Assembly (NCBI GenBank): GCA_937773465.1
Contig: CALJVK010000019.1
Span: 1 to 64,000, forward strand
Direction of reading: 5' to 3'
DNA length: 64,000 nt
Source of the DNA: an uncultured Flavobacteriaceae bacterium
GTDB lineage: Bacteria; Bacteroidota; Bacteroidia; Flavobacteriales; Flavobacteriaceae
The notes under the pieces were generated by a model. That model saw nothing but the letters and a program-made list of their open reading frames with translations, searched no databases and was not told the origin of the DNA. Below, in pieces: positions 1-10,730 of this stretch. Numbering within the stretch: the stretch's first letter is position 1; each line of letters begins with the position of its first letter. A program made the position numbers and the translations under genes.

Positions 1-1102
1 AACTTTAAAATCAACATTATAACTTTCAGCTATATTTTTTATCATTGCAGTTGAAACTATAGTTGATCCAATAAAAAATGATTTATCTAAGTTTTTTCTT
101 TTACTTAAAATGAATTCCGTCAAAATGATCATCATTTGATTGCCATTTAAAAGAACATATTCGTCTTTTTTGTTTTTAACTGCTAATCCAATTCTATCAG
201 CATCAGGATCAGTTCCTATAACAATATCTGCATTAACTGATTTAGCCATTCTTATTGCCATATTTAAAGCTTCAGGTTCTTCTGGGTTAGGAGATTTCAC
301 TGTACTAAAATTTCCGTCAGGAATAGCCTGTTCTTTCACAATATGTAAATCTTTAAATCCAGCTCCTTCTAATACCTCTGGAAGAATTTTATATGATGTT
401 CCGTGTATTGGAGTAAAAACAATTTTGTAATCTTCTCTGTTGGAATTTCCAATTTTTCTCTACTGATATTGAGTTTTTAATAAATTTCATATCAATTTCA
501 TTATCAATTAAAGTAACAAGAGAGTCATTTCTCTTAAAATTGATTTCATTGATTTTAACGGAATTTATTTCGTCAATCAACTTTTTATCAATAGGAGGAA
601 CAATTTGACCGCCATCTTTCCAATAAACTTTATATCCATTGTATTCAGGAGGATTATGAGAAGCTGTTAAAACAATACCACAAATACAGTTTAATTCTAT
701 TAATGCGTAAGATAGTTCTGGAGTAGGTCTAATTGAGCTAAATAAGTATACATTGATGTCGTTTGAACTAAAAACATCAGCTACTTGATTAGCTAATTCT
801 TTACTTTGATTTCTACAATCGTAAGCTATAACAACTGATTCTTTACTTTTGGAAGTTTTATTAATAAAGTTTGAAATTCCCTGTGTGTTTTTGCCAAAAG
901 TGTATTGATTTACTCGGTTTGGGCCTACACCAACAATTCCTCTCATTCCCCCAGTTCCAAATGATAAATTTGTATAAAATGATTCTTTAAATTCTAATGA
1001 ATTATTTTTTTTTAAATTTTTAACATCTTGAATGGTTGTTTTGTCGAACGGCGATTGTATCCAATTATTATAATTTTCTTCAATTATTAAATCATTATTC
1101 AT
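1..1102 (-). CDS. phospho-sugar mutase (phosphoglucomutase/phosphomannomutase), 3' end outside window, frameshifted
   Basis: Alpha-D-phosphohexomutase family enzyme interconverting hexose 1- and 6-phosphates in the cytosol for sugar-nucleotide and glycogen metabolism. The N-terminal 220 or so residues read openly from the ATG at 1102 and contain FGTGGMRG near residue 48 and the phosphoserine loop TASHNPP with the catalytic Ser at about 148. Near 455-470 the frame breaks at a run of A. The neighbouring frame then continues the same protein to the left edge, including a GTDPDADR-like metal-binding loop at about 190-215. The remaining C-terminal domain lies outside the window. It overlaps the glycosyltransferase gene by 8 bases, so the two are co-transcribed. 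The break looks like a one-base sequence error, because both halves are well conserved. Which sugar is preferred cannot be told. Confidence 0.88.
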
Positions 1103-2048
1103 TTACTTTTTCTATAATTATATATTGTTTTTTTATTTTTCTATTTCGAAGTATGATTTCCCCTAAAAACCCAGCTAAAAAGAATTGAGAGCCCATAATC
1201 ATGGTCGCTAATGCAATGTAAAATTCAGGTCTTTCAGTGATTAACCTCCCTGAGGTTTGGACAAATAATTTATCGACACCCAAATATGCTGAAAAAAAGA
1301 ATCCAACTAATAACATCATAGTCCCTATTAGCCCAAAGAAATGCATTGGTCTTTTTCCAAATTTGTGAATAAACCATAATGTTATTAAATCTAAAAAACC
1401 TTTAATAAATCTGTCAATTCCATATTTTGTTTTTCCATGTTTTCTAGGGTGATGTATTACAATTTTCTCAGTGATTCTGTTGTATCCTGCATTTTTAGCA
1501 AGCACTGGAATGTACCTGTGCATACCACCAGTTAGTTTAATCTGTTTGATTACTTCTTTTTTGTAAGCTTTAATACCACAATTAAAATCGTTAAGTTTTA
1601 TTCCCGAGGTAATTCTTGCAGCCCAATTGAAAATTTTTGATGGAAAATTCTTGAATATTATTGAGTCGTATCTAACTTTTTTCCATCCAGAAACTAAATC
1701 AAACTTCTCTTCCTTGACTTTTTTATAAAGTTCTGGAATTTCATTTGGATCGTCTTGTAAATCGGCATCCATTGTTATAACTACATCTCCGTTACATGCT
1801 TTGAAACCTGCTGAAAGCGCTTGAGATTTACCAAAGTTTTTTAAGAATCTTATTCCCCTTACATTTTGGTTATTAGAACAAATTTCCGAAATAATTTTCC
1901 ATGAATTATCTGTGCTTCCGTCATCTATTAAAATGATTTCAAACTCCAATCTCAATGCCTTTACAACAGTTGAAATAGAGCTTGTTAACTCGTCAATAGA
2001 ATTTTGCTCATTTAGAAGCGGAATGACAATTGAGAGATTCATTTTCAA
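1095..2048 (-). CDS. family 2 glycosyltransferase, dolichyl-phosphate mannosyltransferase-like
   Basis: GT-A fold transferase of the DPM1/GtrB/ArnC type, expected to move a sugar from a nucleotide donor to a polyprenyl phosphate at the inner membrane. Residues 1-220 hold the catalytic domain with IDDGSTDNS (about 41-49) and the donor/metal motif DADLQD (94-99). Two hydrophobic helices at about 232-256 and 271-297 anchor the C-terminus. At 317 residues the length is normal for the family. It sits between a DUF4199 membrane protein (4 bases upstream) and the phosphohexomutase (8-base overlap), which suggests one envelope-glycan operon. The sugar and acceptor are unknown. Confidence 0.9.
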   Translation of the reverse strand: MKMNLSIVIPLLNEQNSIDELTSSISTVVKALRLEFEIILIDDGSTDNSWKIISEICSNNQNVRGIRFLKNFGKSQALSAGFKACNGDVVITMDADLQDDPNEIPELYKKVKEEKFDLVSGWKKVRYDSIIFKNFPSKIFNWAARITSGIKLNDFNCGIKAYKKEVIKQIKLTGGMHRYIPVLAKNAGYNRITEKIVIHHPRKHGKTKYGIDRFIKGFLDLITLWFIHKFGKRPMHFFGLIGTMMLLVGFFFSAYLGVDKLFVQTSGRLITERPEFYIALATMIMGSQFFLAGFLGEIILRNRKIKKQYIIIEKVNE

Positions 2049-2052
2049 CTAA

Positions 2053-2568
2053 TTAAAGCTGTTTTTTTGTTTTGATGAAAAGACCTAAAACAACACTATA
2101 TATAAATCCAAACAAAAGTGTAAAAATTAATATCACCGGATATGTTAAGAAAGTGAAAGGTTTGGAATTTTCAATAAAAGTATTAAGATCCATTCCCTGA
2201 AGAGCTTCAGGATAATCCTCCATGGTCTGATTGTATGAAATTTCTAATACTTTATCCATATAATCAGGTTCCATTACATTTGTTAGAATAGCCGTATAAC
2301 TAATTCCTAACAGCGCAATAACTAATGATATTCCTGTTCCTATTTTTCTGACTTCAGCTGCTGTAATTTTAGAGTCATTTGCTTTTTTAAAAGCTAAACA
2401 TCCTAAAGTGATTCCTGCAAATTGAATTAAAGTATTGGTGATTTGAACAAAAGTATCCTGTTCATAATGTGCATCTAAGAAAAAGAGCATTAAACTAAAG
2501 GATATTAAGGTTGTTCCAGAGAAAAGGCCATAATTAACCATGTACTCTTTTGAACTGATTTCTATCAT
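2053..2568 (-). CDS. DUF4199 family membrane protein
   Basis: Small integral membrane protein of 171 residues with four predicted helices (about 12-32, 43-61, 79-99 and 137-165). The family is nearly confined to Bacteroidota and has no established function. It is first in a tight operon with a family 2 glycosyltransferase and a phosphohexomutase. The same pairing with a glycosyltransferase is common in Flavobacteriia, which suggests a role in handling lipid-linked sugars, but this is inference. The start is the first ATG after an AT-rich leader. Confidence 0.8.
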   Translation of the reverse strand: MIEISSKEYMVNYGLFSGTTLISFSLMLFFLDAHYEQDTFVQITNTLIQFAGITLGCLAFKKANDSKITAAEVRKIGTGISLVIALLGISYTAILTNVMEPDYMDKVLEISYNQTMEDYPEALQGMDLNTFIENSKPFTFLTYPVILIFTLLFGFIYSVVLGLFIKTKKQL

Positions 2569-2635
2569 AAGATTTTAATTTTGATGTAAAAATAGCTATT
2601 ATTTAAATACTTGATTAGTAATAAATAAGATAAAG

Positions 2636-2665
2636 TTGCAAATTCACAAAAAAGAATTAAATTTG
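2636..2665 (+). promoter_or_regulatory. Bacteroidota-type promoter of rpmE2
   Basis: A TTG at 2636-2638 is followed after 19 bases by TAAATTTG at 2658-2665, matching the Bacteroidota primary sigma consensus TTTG-N19-TAnnTTTG. The gene starts 18 bases downstream. Confidence 0.7.
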
Positions 2666-2683
2666 CAAACAATTAATAAAAAA

Positions 2684-2935
2684 ATGAAAGAAGGTATACA
2701 CCCAGAAAATTATAGATTAGTTGCTTTTAAAGACATGTCGAATGATGATGTTTTTATTACAAAATCAACTGTTGATAGCTAAAGATACTATTGAACATGA
2801 AGGTGCTACTTACCCTTTAGTAAACTTGAAATTTCTAGAACTTCTCATCCGTTTTACACTGGTAAAACAAAACTTATTGATACTGCTGGTAGAATTGATA
2901 AGTTTAAAAACAGATATGCTAAACTTAAAAAGTAA
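2684..2935 (+). CDS. rpmE2: 50S ribosomal protein L31 type B, two compensating frameshifts
   Basis: Zinc-independent L31 of the large ribosomal subunit, about 83 residues. The reading starts [20 protein letters not shown] at 2684, meets a stop caused by one surplus base near 2783, continues in another frame as [11 protein letters not shown], and returns near 2831, where one base seems missing, to finish [20 protein letters not shown]. Restoring the two indels gives a normal-length protein. There is no CxxC zinc pair, as expected for type B. An essential-class gene with two compensating indels points to sequence error. It lies downstream of a good promoter and is convergent with the substrate-binding protein gene. 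Confidence 0.85.
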
Positions 2936-2957
2936 TCTACTTTTTATAAACTCTTCT

Positions 2958-4559
2958 TTAAATTAATTGATTTATAGGATTTGTTTCTAACCCATACATG
3001 TTCTTTTGACTAAATCTCATAACCTTGTCATAGTATAATGGTACTAATTGGTGAGTTCTTCTAACACTAAACTATCTAGAATTTAGAGTAAATTTTTTTT
3101 CTTGCTGTATTATTATTGTTCCTTGTAAGTGCTTTCAAACATATTTGTCATATTCACTACTTTTGAAGTGAGTGTAATTTGGTCCGTTAGGTGCTAAATT
3201 TCTTGAATAAAATAAACTTAAGTAATTTTCACTGTCTGGGTAATCTGCTATCCAGCTTGCTCTAAACATTTCAAATTTTCCATTAGATTTACCTTGTCTT
3301 AAAGCAGATGCAGGAACAATATTAATTGATAAATCAATATCAATTTTTTGTAGTTCTCTTTGAATGAACTCAACTATATCTAAATAATTTGAATCACTTG
3401 TGAGTTTGAGTTCTATCTTTTCTTTATTATTTTCTGTTTTATATTCTTGAACTAATTTTTTTGCTTTCTTTAAATCGTATTTAAAACCATTGACCTTGTT
3501 TTCAATATTTTGAAGTCCTAAAGGAACAAACCCGTTATTCGCAGCATATCCAATATTATTTCTTAGATATTTCATCATTTTTTTTCTATCAATAGCATAG
3601 TTAATAGCTAATCTTAGTTTTTTAGAATGGATATGACTTTTTTCATCTCCAAGATAGAATCCTATATACTCTGTATTTAAATATGGTCCAGTAAATAAGA
3701 TTAATTGATTTGGAATATTCTTTTTTTAAATTTCCATCAAGGGATATTAAAGTTGATCTTTAAAAGAAGAATCAATAGAGTTGATAAAATCAATTTTATT
3801 TTGGGCAAACTCCATGAATTCACTTTTTTTGTCTGGTAAAAATGTAATTGATATAGCTTCGAGATAAGGGAGACTTTTTACCACTACTATCTTTTTCGAA
3901 ATATAAATTATTCTTTCTTAGAACTAGCTTGATATTTTCTTCCCATCTTTTAAATTTAAACGGACCAGTTCCAATAGGATTTTTACCAAATCTATCTCCA
4001 TAATAATTCAACCGCTTCAAAAGGTACAACTGAACAATACTTCATTGATAGTAGACCTAAAAATGCAGCAAATGGTTTTTTTAATTTTATTAACAAATAC
4101 ACTATCATTTACTGCATTAAAACTATTTACATTTTTCAAAGCCCAAGATCCTGGTGATGCTAAATAAGGATCTTTCAATCTATTAAAGCTGTATTCAAAA
4201 TCCTTTGCATTAACTGTTCTAGTGGAATCTTTTCCAAAAGCTTTAGATTTATGAAAGAATACTATTTTTTTTATTAAAAATGTATAGTTCAAGACCATCT
4301 TTTGAAATAATCCACTTTTCGCTAAATCAGGCTTATGTTTTAATGAATCATCTAATTGAACTAATCCATTAAAGAGTTGATTTACTGGCCATATATTTCT
4401 TAATGTGCTGCTGTAAATTGGATCTAAAGATGAAATATTTGAATGCTCATTATATCGAAAAACTTTATTTTCATTAACTAATTTATTTTCTGAACAACCT
4501 ATGAATATAAGAACGATAATTATTGAAAGTGGAATTGAAAAACTAGACTTGTTAATCAT
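2958..4559 (-). CDS. peptide/oligopeptide ABC transporter substrate-binding lipoprotein (SBP_bac_5), frameshifted
   Basis: Family 5 extracellular solute-binding protein (DppA/OppA type) that captures peptides or similar solutes for an ABC importer. The N-terminus is a lipoprotein signal ending in a lipobox (VLIFIGC, Cys 22). The conserved SLDPIYSSTLRN segment follows, then GTGPFKFKRWEEN around 3950, and WIADYPDSENYLSLFYSRN around 3200-3250, typical of the family. The coding frame changes several times (near 4030, about 3720-3830, about 3580 and about 3145). The final segment, read in a third frame, ends NPINQLI and stops at 2958. Restored length is roughly 530 residues, which is normal. No permease or ATPase genes are adjacent, so the partners must be elsewhere. 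Confidence 0.82.
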
Positions 4560-4579
4560 AAGATTGATTCATATATTTG
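4549..4579 (+). promoter_or_regulatory. Bacteroidota-type promoter of mtaB
   Basis: TTG at 4549-4551, a 20-base spacer, then TATATTTG at 4572-4579. The mtaB ATG is 26 bases further on. The upstream box lies inside the start of the divergent lipoprotein gene. Confidence 0.65.
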
Positions 4580-4605
4580 CAAGCTAATTTAAGCGATTAA
4601 ATAAC

Positions 4606-5952
4606 ATGAGCCAAAATCATAAGGTTGCATTAACTACTTTAGGTTGTAAACTTAATTATTCTGAAACTTCAACTATTTCAAGACAGTTTGAAGATGTTGG
4701 CTATTCTATCGTTAAATTTGATCAATTTTCTGATATATATGTTATTAACACCTGTTCTGTAACTGAAAATGCAGATAAACAATTTAAATCATTATGTTTC
4801 AAAAGCATTAAAGTTGAATCCTGAAGCATTTTTAATTGCTATTGGTTGTTATGCGCAATTAAAGCCCGAAGAATTAGCTAAAAGTGAATGGAGTAGATTT
4901 AGTACTTGGTAGTAAAGAAAAATTTAAAATATTAGATTATTTAAATGATTTAAATAAAAACAGATTGGTTCAATTCATTCATGTGAAATAAATGAAACTG
5001 ATTTTTATAAATCAAGTTATTCGATTGGAGATAGAACAAGGTCTTTTTTAAAGGTTCAAGATGGTTGCGATTATAAATGTACTTATTGTACAATTCCTTT
5101 AGCTAGAGGAATTTCAAGAAGTGATAAACTATCAAATATTATTTAAACTGCAGCAAAATCTATCTCAAATTCTGGAGTTAAAGAAATTGTATTAACTGGT
5201 GTTAATATTGGTGATTATGGAAAAGGAGAATATGGTGATAAAAATCATGAAAATACATTTTTAGACTTGATTAATGCCCTTAGATGAAGTTACTGGAGTT
5301 TCAAGAATAAGAATATCCTCAATTGAACCTAATTTACTTTCCAATGCAATAATACATTTTGTTTCTACTAGTAATAAGTTTGTTCCCCATTTTCATATTC
5401 CTATGCAAAGTGGAAGTGATTCTGTCTTAAGACTCATGAAGAGACGGTATTTGACAAAGATTGTACAGAGAAAGAGTTGAGCATGTGAAAAAAGTAATGC
5501 CTAATGCTTGTATTGGTGCAGATGTAATTGTTGGTTTTCCTGGTGAAACAGAAGAAGATTTTTTAGAAACCTATAATTTTATACAAAGTTTAAACTTGTC
5601 ATATCTTACATGTTTTTACTTATTCAGAGAGAGATAATACAGAAGCTATTAATTTAAAAAATATTGTTCCTAAAAAAATTCGATCAAAACGAAGTAAATT
5701 GTTAAGATCACTTTCAGTTCAGTTAAAAGAGAGAAACTTTTATAAAACTCAACTTGGGAGTATAAAAGAGTATATTATTTGAATCTGAAAATAAAAATGG
5801 ATTTATTTATGGATTTTCAGAACAATTATGTAAGGGTGAAATCTCATTGGAGAAAAGATTTAGTAGATAAAATTATAACTTATAATTTAGAAGAAATTGA
5901 TAATGATGGGCTGGTTGTTGGTAGAAAAATCAGATTAAAAATTAAAGTCTAA
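4606..5952 (+). CDS. mtaB: tRNA (N6-threonylcarbamoyladenosine(37)-C2)-methylthiotransferase MtaB, heavily frameshifted
   Basis: Radical-SAM methylthiotransferase that converts t6A37 to ms2t6A37 in tRNA. The N-terminal UPF0004 domain begins VALTTLGCKLNYSE and carries CSVTENAD with cluster cysteines. The radical-SAM loop is DGCDYKCTYCTIP near 5060-5100. RISSIEPNLL and FHIPMQSGSDSVLRLMKRRY follow, and a C-terminal TRAM-like stretch ends GRKIRLKIKV. The frame is disturbed at about eight places (near 4795, 4890, 4970, 5145, 5275, 5455, 5605 and 5770), the one at 5145 being an in-frame TAA. Every segment matches the family in order, so this is one gene of about 445 residues. The density of breaks is the worst in the window. 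Confidence 0.87.
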
Positions 5953-6236
5953 CTCCAATAGGTAGTAAGGTCTTTAAATTCTTTATTCTTTTTAATAAAT
6001 TTTCTGATTTCAGGAGAAGTAGGCATTATTCTTATGTTTTTCTCCTTTATGATTTCAAAAACTTCTCTAATAAAAGTGTCTTCAAAGTTTTCATCTTTAT
6101 TAGATGAAGGTATTATAAGTTTTGTTAAAAAAATTTTCCTGTCTTGAAGAGCATATTCAATAATAGCTAAATCATCTTCAATTTCAACTTCAAACTGACG
6201 CAAGAATAAGTTGTCGTTAATAATTAAATTTCCCAT
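5949..6236 (-). CDS. GNAT-like N-acetyltransferase (Gcn5-related, PF14542 type)
   Basis: Small 95-residue protein resembling the short Gcn5-related acetyltransferase family (YjdJ-like). The order of an AIIEYALQDRKIFLTK strand pair, a central helix, and a final MPTSPEIRKFIKKNKEFKDL fits that family, whose members end in a pattern like P.....fi..hpef.dL. The glycine-rich acetyl-CoA loop is degenerate here, with SSNKDENFEDTFI in the usual position. The gene is intact and overlaps the 3' end of mtaB by 4 bases tail to tail. The substrate is unknown. Confidence 0.65.
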   Translation of the reverse strand: MGNLIINDNLFLRQFEVEIEDDLAIIEYALQDRKIFLTKLIIPSSNKDENFEDTFIREVFEIIKEKNIRIMPTSPEIRKFIKKNKEFKDLTTYWS

Positions 6237-6313
6237 TAAATTTCTATTAGCTAATTTTGTAAAGTTTTACAAAGATACGGAAAATACTTAAGAATTTCAA
6301 TGACTTTCTAAAA

Positions 6314-7000
6314 ATGATATTCATGTATATTTTATGCCAGGGATGTCAGCAAATTCGTTGATTTTTGAAAGAATAAAGCTGAACCCTAGTTTTAAATTGC
6401 ATTATTTAGAATGGATTCCCCTCTTAAAAAAGAATCATTAAGCAATTATGTTGTTAGGCTTTCAAATAATATCAAGCATGAAAATCCTATTCTTATTGGT
6501 GTTTCTTTTGGTGGAGTTATTAGTTCAGGAATTATCAAAAATATTAAAGTCTAAAAAGGTTTTTATTATATCAAGTGTAAAATCCAATAAAGAATTATCT
6601 AATTCAATGAAATTTGCTAAAAGAAACTAAAGAGTTATAAGTTACTACCATTAACTTGGTTAAATGATTTTGAATCTTTAATTGGCATTTGTTCTTGGAC
6701 CTAAAATTAAAGCGCAAGGTTAATCTATATAGAAAATATCTATCAGTAAGAGATGAAAATTATTTAAAGTGGGCTATAAGAGAAGTTAATGAATGGAAAC
6801 AAAGCAAACCTATAAAAAATATTATTCATATTCATGGTACTTATGACTTAGTTTTCTCCTATTTTAAATTTAAAAAATTATGTGCAAGTTACTAAAGGAG
6901 ATCACGCTATGATTTTAAAAAGAGCTGATTGGTTAAATAATTATTTTCCACAAAATTTGGAAATTAAATTTTTTTCATTTGTTGTTGCATCATTTTAATT
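6314..7000 (+). CDS. alpha/beta hydrolase, frameshifted
   Basis: Short serine hydrolase of roughly 215-230 residues. Joined across frames it reads HVYFMPGMSANSLIFERIKL, then LEWIP, then a nucleophile elbow GVSFGG near 6500, IHIHGTYDLVF near 6830, and KGDHAMILKRADWL near 6895 supplying the likely catalytic His. Breaks fall near 6318, 6420, 6525, 6625, 6695 and 6885. The start is uncertain: the ATG at 6314 needs a one-base correction to reach the conserved N-terminus, and the in-frame ATG at 6334 is the alternative. The 3' end overlaps the opposing TPR gene by a few tens of bases. The substrate is unknown. Confidence 0.65.
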
Positions 7001-7480
7001 TGATCAGACAGCATTTTTTGTTTATCCAATTTTTTAGCTTCGTTTAACAGAGTTGTAGCTTCTCTTTTTCTTCTTTTTTGAATTAATATTCCAGCTAAAC
7101 TTAATTTTGCCATTGCTAAGATCATGATCCATAGATAAGCCAATAGAGATAGCTTTTTTAAAATATTTTTCCGCTTATGTTAAATTGGTTTGTGAACATA
7201 CTATCCCCCATAAATAATTATAATAACCAACTTGTTTTTTTGTTAAAGAACTTTCTGGATTTTTAATTTTTTTTAACCAATGTTCAGTTCCTTGGAAATC
7301 TTGTTTTCTTAATTTTAAAAATATTATCAGTATAATTTCGTTTTTGAAATATAAAAAAATGAAAATTATAGCTAATAATATCAAAGCTATTCCATTACCA
7401 ATATTGTTTTCATAAAATTGATATATTGAATAAATGATAGTTAAAATTGCTAATATTACTTTTATAGTTTTTGGATACAT
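6964..7480 (-). CDS. membrane-anchored TPR-like protein, frameshifted
   Basis: About 170 residues. Two hydrophobic helices (about 5-22 and 30-57) are followed by a cytosolic helical region with TPR character (WLKKIKNPESSLTKKQVGYYNYLWGIV, then EAEKYFKKAISIGL and AMAKLSLAGILIQKRRKREATTLLNEAKKLDKQ). A polar Q/M/K-rich tail ends QQQMKKI. One break near 7178 and one near 7110 separate the parts. TPR proteins with this layout generally scaffold other proteins; no partner is indicated here. Confidence 0.6.
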
Positions 7481-7535
7481 TGATTAACTGTTTTTTTTAA
7501 TTAATTTTCAATCTTCAAAGTTTTTAAACAATACA

Positions 7536-7566
7536 TTTGAGTTAGTTTAAACTTATTGTATATTTG
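7536..7566 (+). promoter_or_regulatory. Bacteroidota-type promoter of rpmH
   Basis: TTTG at 7536-7539, a 19-base spacer, then TATATTTG at 7559-7566. This is a perfect match to the Bacteroidota consensus, 38 bases before the rpmH ATG. Confidence 0.8.
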
Positions 7567-7604
7567 CCCTCGAATTTTAGTAAAAATAGTTAATTAATTG
7601 TCAC

Positions 7605-7763
7605 ATGAAAAGAACTTTTCAACCTTCAAAAAGAAAAAGACGTAATAAACACGGATTTAGAGAAAGAATGTCAACACCAAGCGGTAGAAATGTTTTAGCT
7701 AGTAGACGAGCTAAAGGCCGAAATAAGATTTCTGTTTCATGTGAACCAAGACATAAAAAATAA
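7605..7763 (+). CDS. rpmH: 50S ribosomal protein L34
   Basis: The 52-residue L34 of the large subunit, beginning [19 protein letters not shown] and ending SCEPRHKK, the usual flavobacterial form. It is intact although it lies inside the most error-prone block of the window. A perfect promoter stands upstream and a strong terminator downstream, so it forms a monocistronic unit. It is not next to rnpA or dnaA, as is usual in Bacteroidota. Confidence 0.96.
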   Translation: MKRTFQPSKRKRRNKHGFRERMSTPSGRNVLASRRAKGRNKISVSCEPRHKK

Positions 7764-7787
7764 GTGAATAAAAATTTTAAAAATATC

Positions 7788-7821
7788 AAGGTGTTACTTT
7801 TTAAGTAACACCTTTTTTTTT
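7788..7821 (+). terminator. rho-independent terminator of rpmH
   Basis: An 8-bp stem, GGTGTTAC at 7790-7797 and GTAACACC at 7805-7812, encloses a short T/A loop and is followed by nine T residues. This is the clearest terminator in the window and it separates rpmH from carB. Confidence 0.93.
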
Positions 7822-7853
7822 ATATATTCATGAACCAAATTAATATTATCTAA

Positions 7854-10710
7854 ATGCCATTAAGAAAAGATTTAAAAAGTATATTGATAATAGGATCAGG
7901 TCCAATAGTTATAGGTCAAGCTTGTGAGTTTGATTATGCTGGTTCTCAAGCACTAAGATCATTAAGAGAAGACGGGATAGAAACAATTTTAATAAATTCT
8001 AATCCTGCTACAATCATGACCGATCCAGTTATGGCGGATCATGTATATTTAAAACCCTTAAATACTAATTCGATTAAAGAAATTTTATTAAAACATAGTA
8101 TTGATGCAGTCTTGCCTACAATGGGTGGTCAAACTGCACTTAATCTGTGTATTGAAGCTGACGAAAAAGGAATATGGGAAGAATTTAATGTTGAAATTAT
8201 TGGAGTAGATATAGATGCTATAAATATTACAGAAGATAGAGAAAAGTTTAAGCAGTTATTAAAAACAATTAATATACCTGTTGCACCTGCAAAAACAGCT
8301 ACATCATTTTTAAAAGGAAAAGAAATAGCTCAAGAATTTGGTTTTCCATTAGTTATTCGTCCTTCTTTTACTTTGGGAGGAAGTGGAGCCTCCCTTAGTT
8401 TATAAAGCTGAAGATTTTGATGAATTATTAACAAGAGGTTTAGAAGCTTCTCCAATTCACGAAGTTTTAATTGATAAAGCATTAATGGGTTGGAAAGAAT
8501 ATGAGTTAGAGCTTATTAAGAGATAAAAATGATAATGTTGTTATTATTTGTACTATTGAAAATATGGATCCTATGGGTATTCATACAGGGGATTCTATAA
8601 CTGTTGCACCAGCTATGACATTATCTGACTACTACATATCAAAGAATGAGAGATATGGCAATCAAAATGATGAGAAGTATAGGAGATTTTGCTGGAGGAT
8701 GTAATGTTCAATTTGCCGTAAGTCCAGATGAAAAAGAAGATATAATTGCTATAGAAATTAATCCAAGAGTTTCAAGATCATCCGCACTTGCATCTAAAGC
8801 ATCTGGTTATCCAATTGCAAAAGTGGCAAGTAAATTAGCAATAGGTTATACTTTAGATGAGTTAAATAATCAAATAACTAAATCTACATCTGCTCTATTT
8901 GAACCAACTTTAGATTATGTAATTGTTAAAATTCCAAGATGGAATTTTGATAAGTTTGAAGGTGTCGATAGAACTTTAGGTCTTCAAATGAAATCAGTAG
9001 GTGAAGTAATGGGTATTGGAAGATCTTTCATTGAAGCATTGCATAAAGCAACTCAATCACTAGAAATTAAAAGAAATGGTATAGGAGCAGATGGAAAAGG
9101 ATATTCAGATTACAAACAGGTTATTAGTAAGCTTAACAAATGCATCTTGGGATAGGGTTTTTGTTATTTATGATGCTATTAAAATGGGTATTTCATTGGA
9201 CAGAATACATGAAATCACTAAAATAGACATGTGGTATTTAAGACAGTACGAGTCTCTTAATTACTTTAGAAAAAGAAATTTCAGAATTTAATATAAATAA
9301 TATTTCTAAGGAATTATTATTGGAGGCTAAACAAAAGGGTTTTGCAGATCGTCAAATAGCTCATATGCTTGGTTGTTTGGAAAGTGTAGTTAATAAAAAA
9401 CGAAAAACTTTTAATATAAATAGAGTTTATAAACTTGTTGATACTTGTGCTGCAGAATTTAAAGCTACAAACACCTTATTATTATTCTACTTTTGAAGAA
9501 GAGATCCAGCTTATCTGATGGGACTGTTTCTACTCAAAACGAAAGTGAAGTTTCAGATAAAAAAAAGATAGTTGTTTTAGGTTCTGGTCCAAATAGAATT
9601 GGACAAGGAATTGAATTTGATTATTGTTGTGTTCATGGGGTTTTAGCATCTTCTGAATGTGGTTATGAAACCATTATGATTAATTGTAACCCTGAAACTG
9701 TTTCAACTGATTTTGATACTGCTGATAAACTTTATTTTGAGCCTGTTTTTTGGGAACATATTTATGATATAATCGAACATGAAAAACCTGAAGGAGTAAT
9801 TGTACAACTCGGTGGACAAACTGCTTTGAAATTAGCAGAAAAACTAGATAGATATGGTGTAAAGATAATGGGTACTACTTATCAAGCTTTAGATTTGGCT
9901 GAAGATAGGGGGAGTTTTTCAACTTTACTTAAAGAAAATAACATTCCTTATCCCGAATTTGGGGTAGCTGAAACCGCAGATCAAGCATTAGTTCTTGCTG
10001 ATACACTTAATTTTCCAATCTTGGTTAGACCCTCATATGTTTTGGGTGGTCAAGGAATGAAAATTGTAATAAATAAAGAAGAGTTAGAAGCTCATGTTGT
10101 TGATCTTCTACAAAAAATACCAAATAATAAACTTTTATTAGATCATTATTTAGATGGTGCAATTGAAGCAGAAGCAGATGCTATTTGCGATGGTGAAAAT
10201 GTTTTAATAATTGGAATCATGGAGCATATAGAACCTTGTGGTGTTCATTCAGGTGATTCAAACGCAACACTTCCTCCTTTTAATCTTGGAAAGTTAGTTA
10301 TGCAACAAATTATTGATCATACTAATAAAATTGCAATTTCATTAAAAACTGTAGGTCTTATTAATATTCAATTTGCTATTAAAAATGAAATTGTTTATAT
10401 AATTGAAGCAAACCCTAGAGCTTCAAGAACGGTTCCTTTTATTGCAAAAGCTTATAAACAACCTTACGTTAACTATGCAACTAAAGTTATGTTAGGTGAG
10501 CTTAAGGTGTCCGACATTGATTATAAACCTAACTTAAAAGGCTTCGCTATTAAACAACCTGTTTTTTCTTTTAATAAATTTCCAAATGTAAATAAAAGTT
10601 TAGGCCCTGAAATGAAAAGTACCGGTGAAAGTATTTTATTTATTGATGATTTAAAAGATGATCAATTCTACGAATTATACTCTAGAAGAAAAATGTACTT
10701 AACTAAATAA
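7854..10710 (+). CDS. carB: carbamoyl-phosphate synthase large subunit, frameshifted
   Basis: Makes carbamoyl phosphate from bicarbonate, ammonia (via CarA) and two ATP for pyrimidine and arginine synthesis. The N-terminal ATP-grasp half starts [24 protein letters not shown] and includes [23 protein letters not shown] (8755-8820). The second half begins [23 protein letters not shown] near 9565 and includes [17 protein letters not shown] (about 10400-10450). The protein is about 950 residues and ends near 10710, so it lacks the long C-terminal allosteric MGS domain of the 1070-residue enterobacterial enzyme, as usual in Flavobacteriia. Frame breaks are near 8390, 8520, 8625, 9115, 9280 and 9470; both catalytic halves are otherwise well conserved. 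carA is not in the window. Confidence 0.93.
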
Positions 10711-10730
10711 TATATTTTATATTAGTTGTT

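Noticed and set aside
140..430. Open frame of 96 codons on the plus strand
   Set aside because: It is the complement of the conserved phosphohexomutase reading frame and shows no family resemblance of its own.
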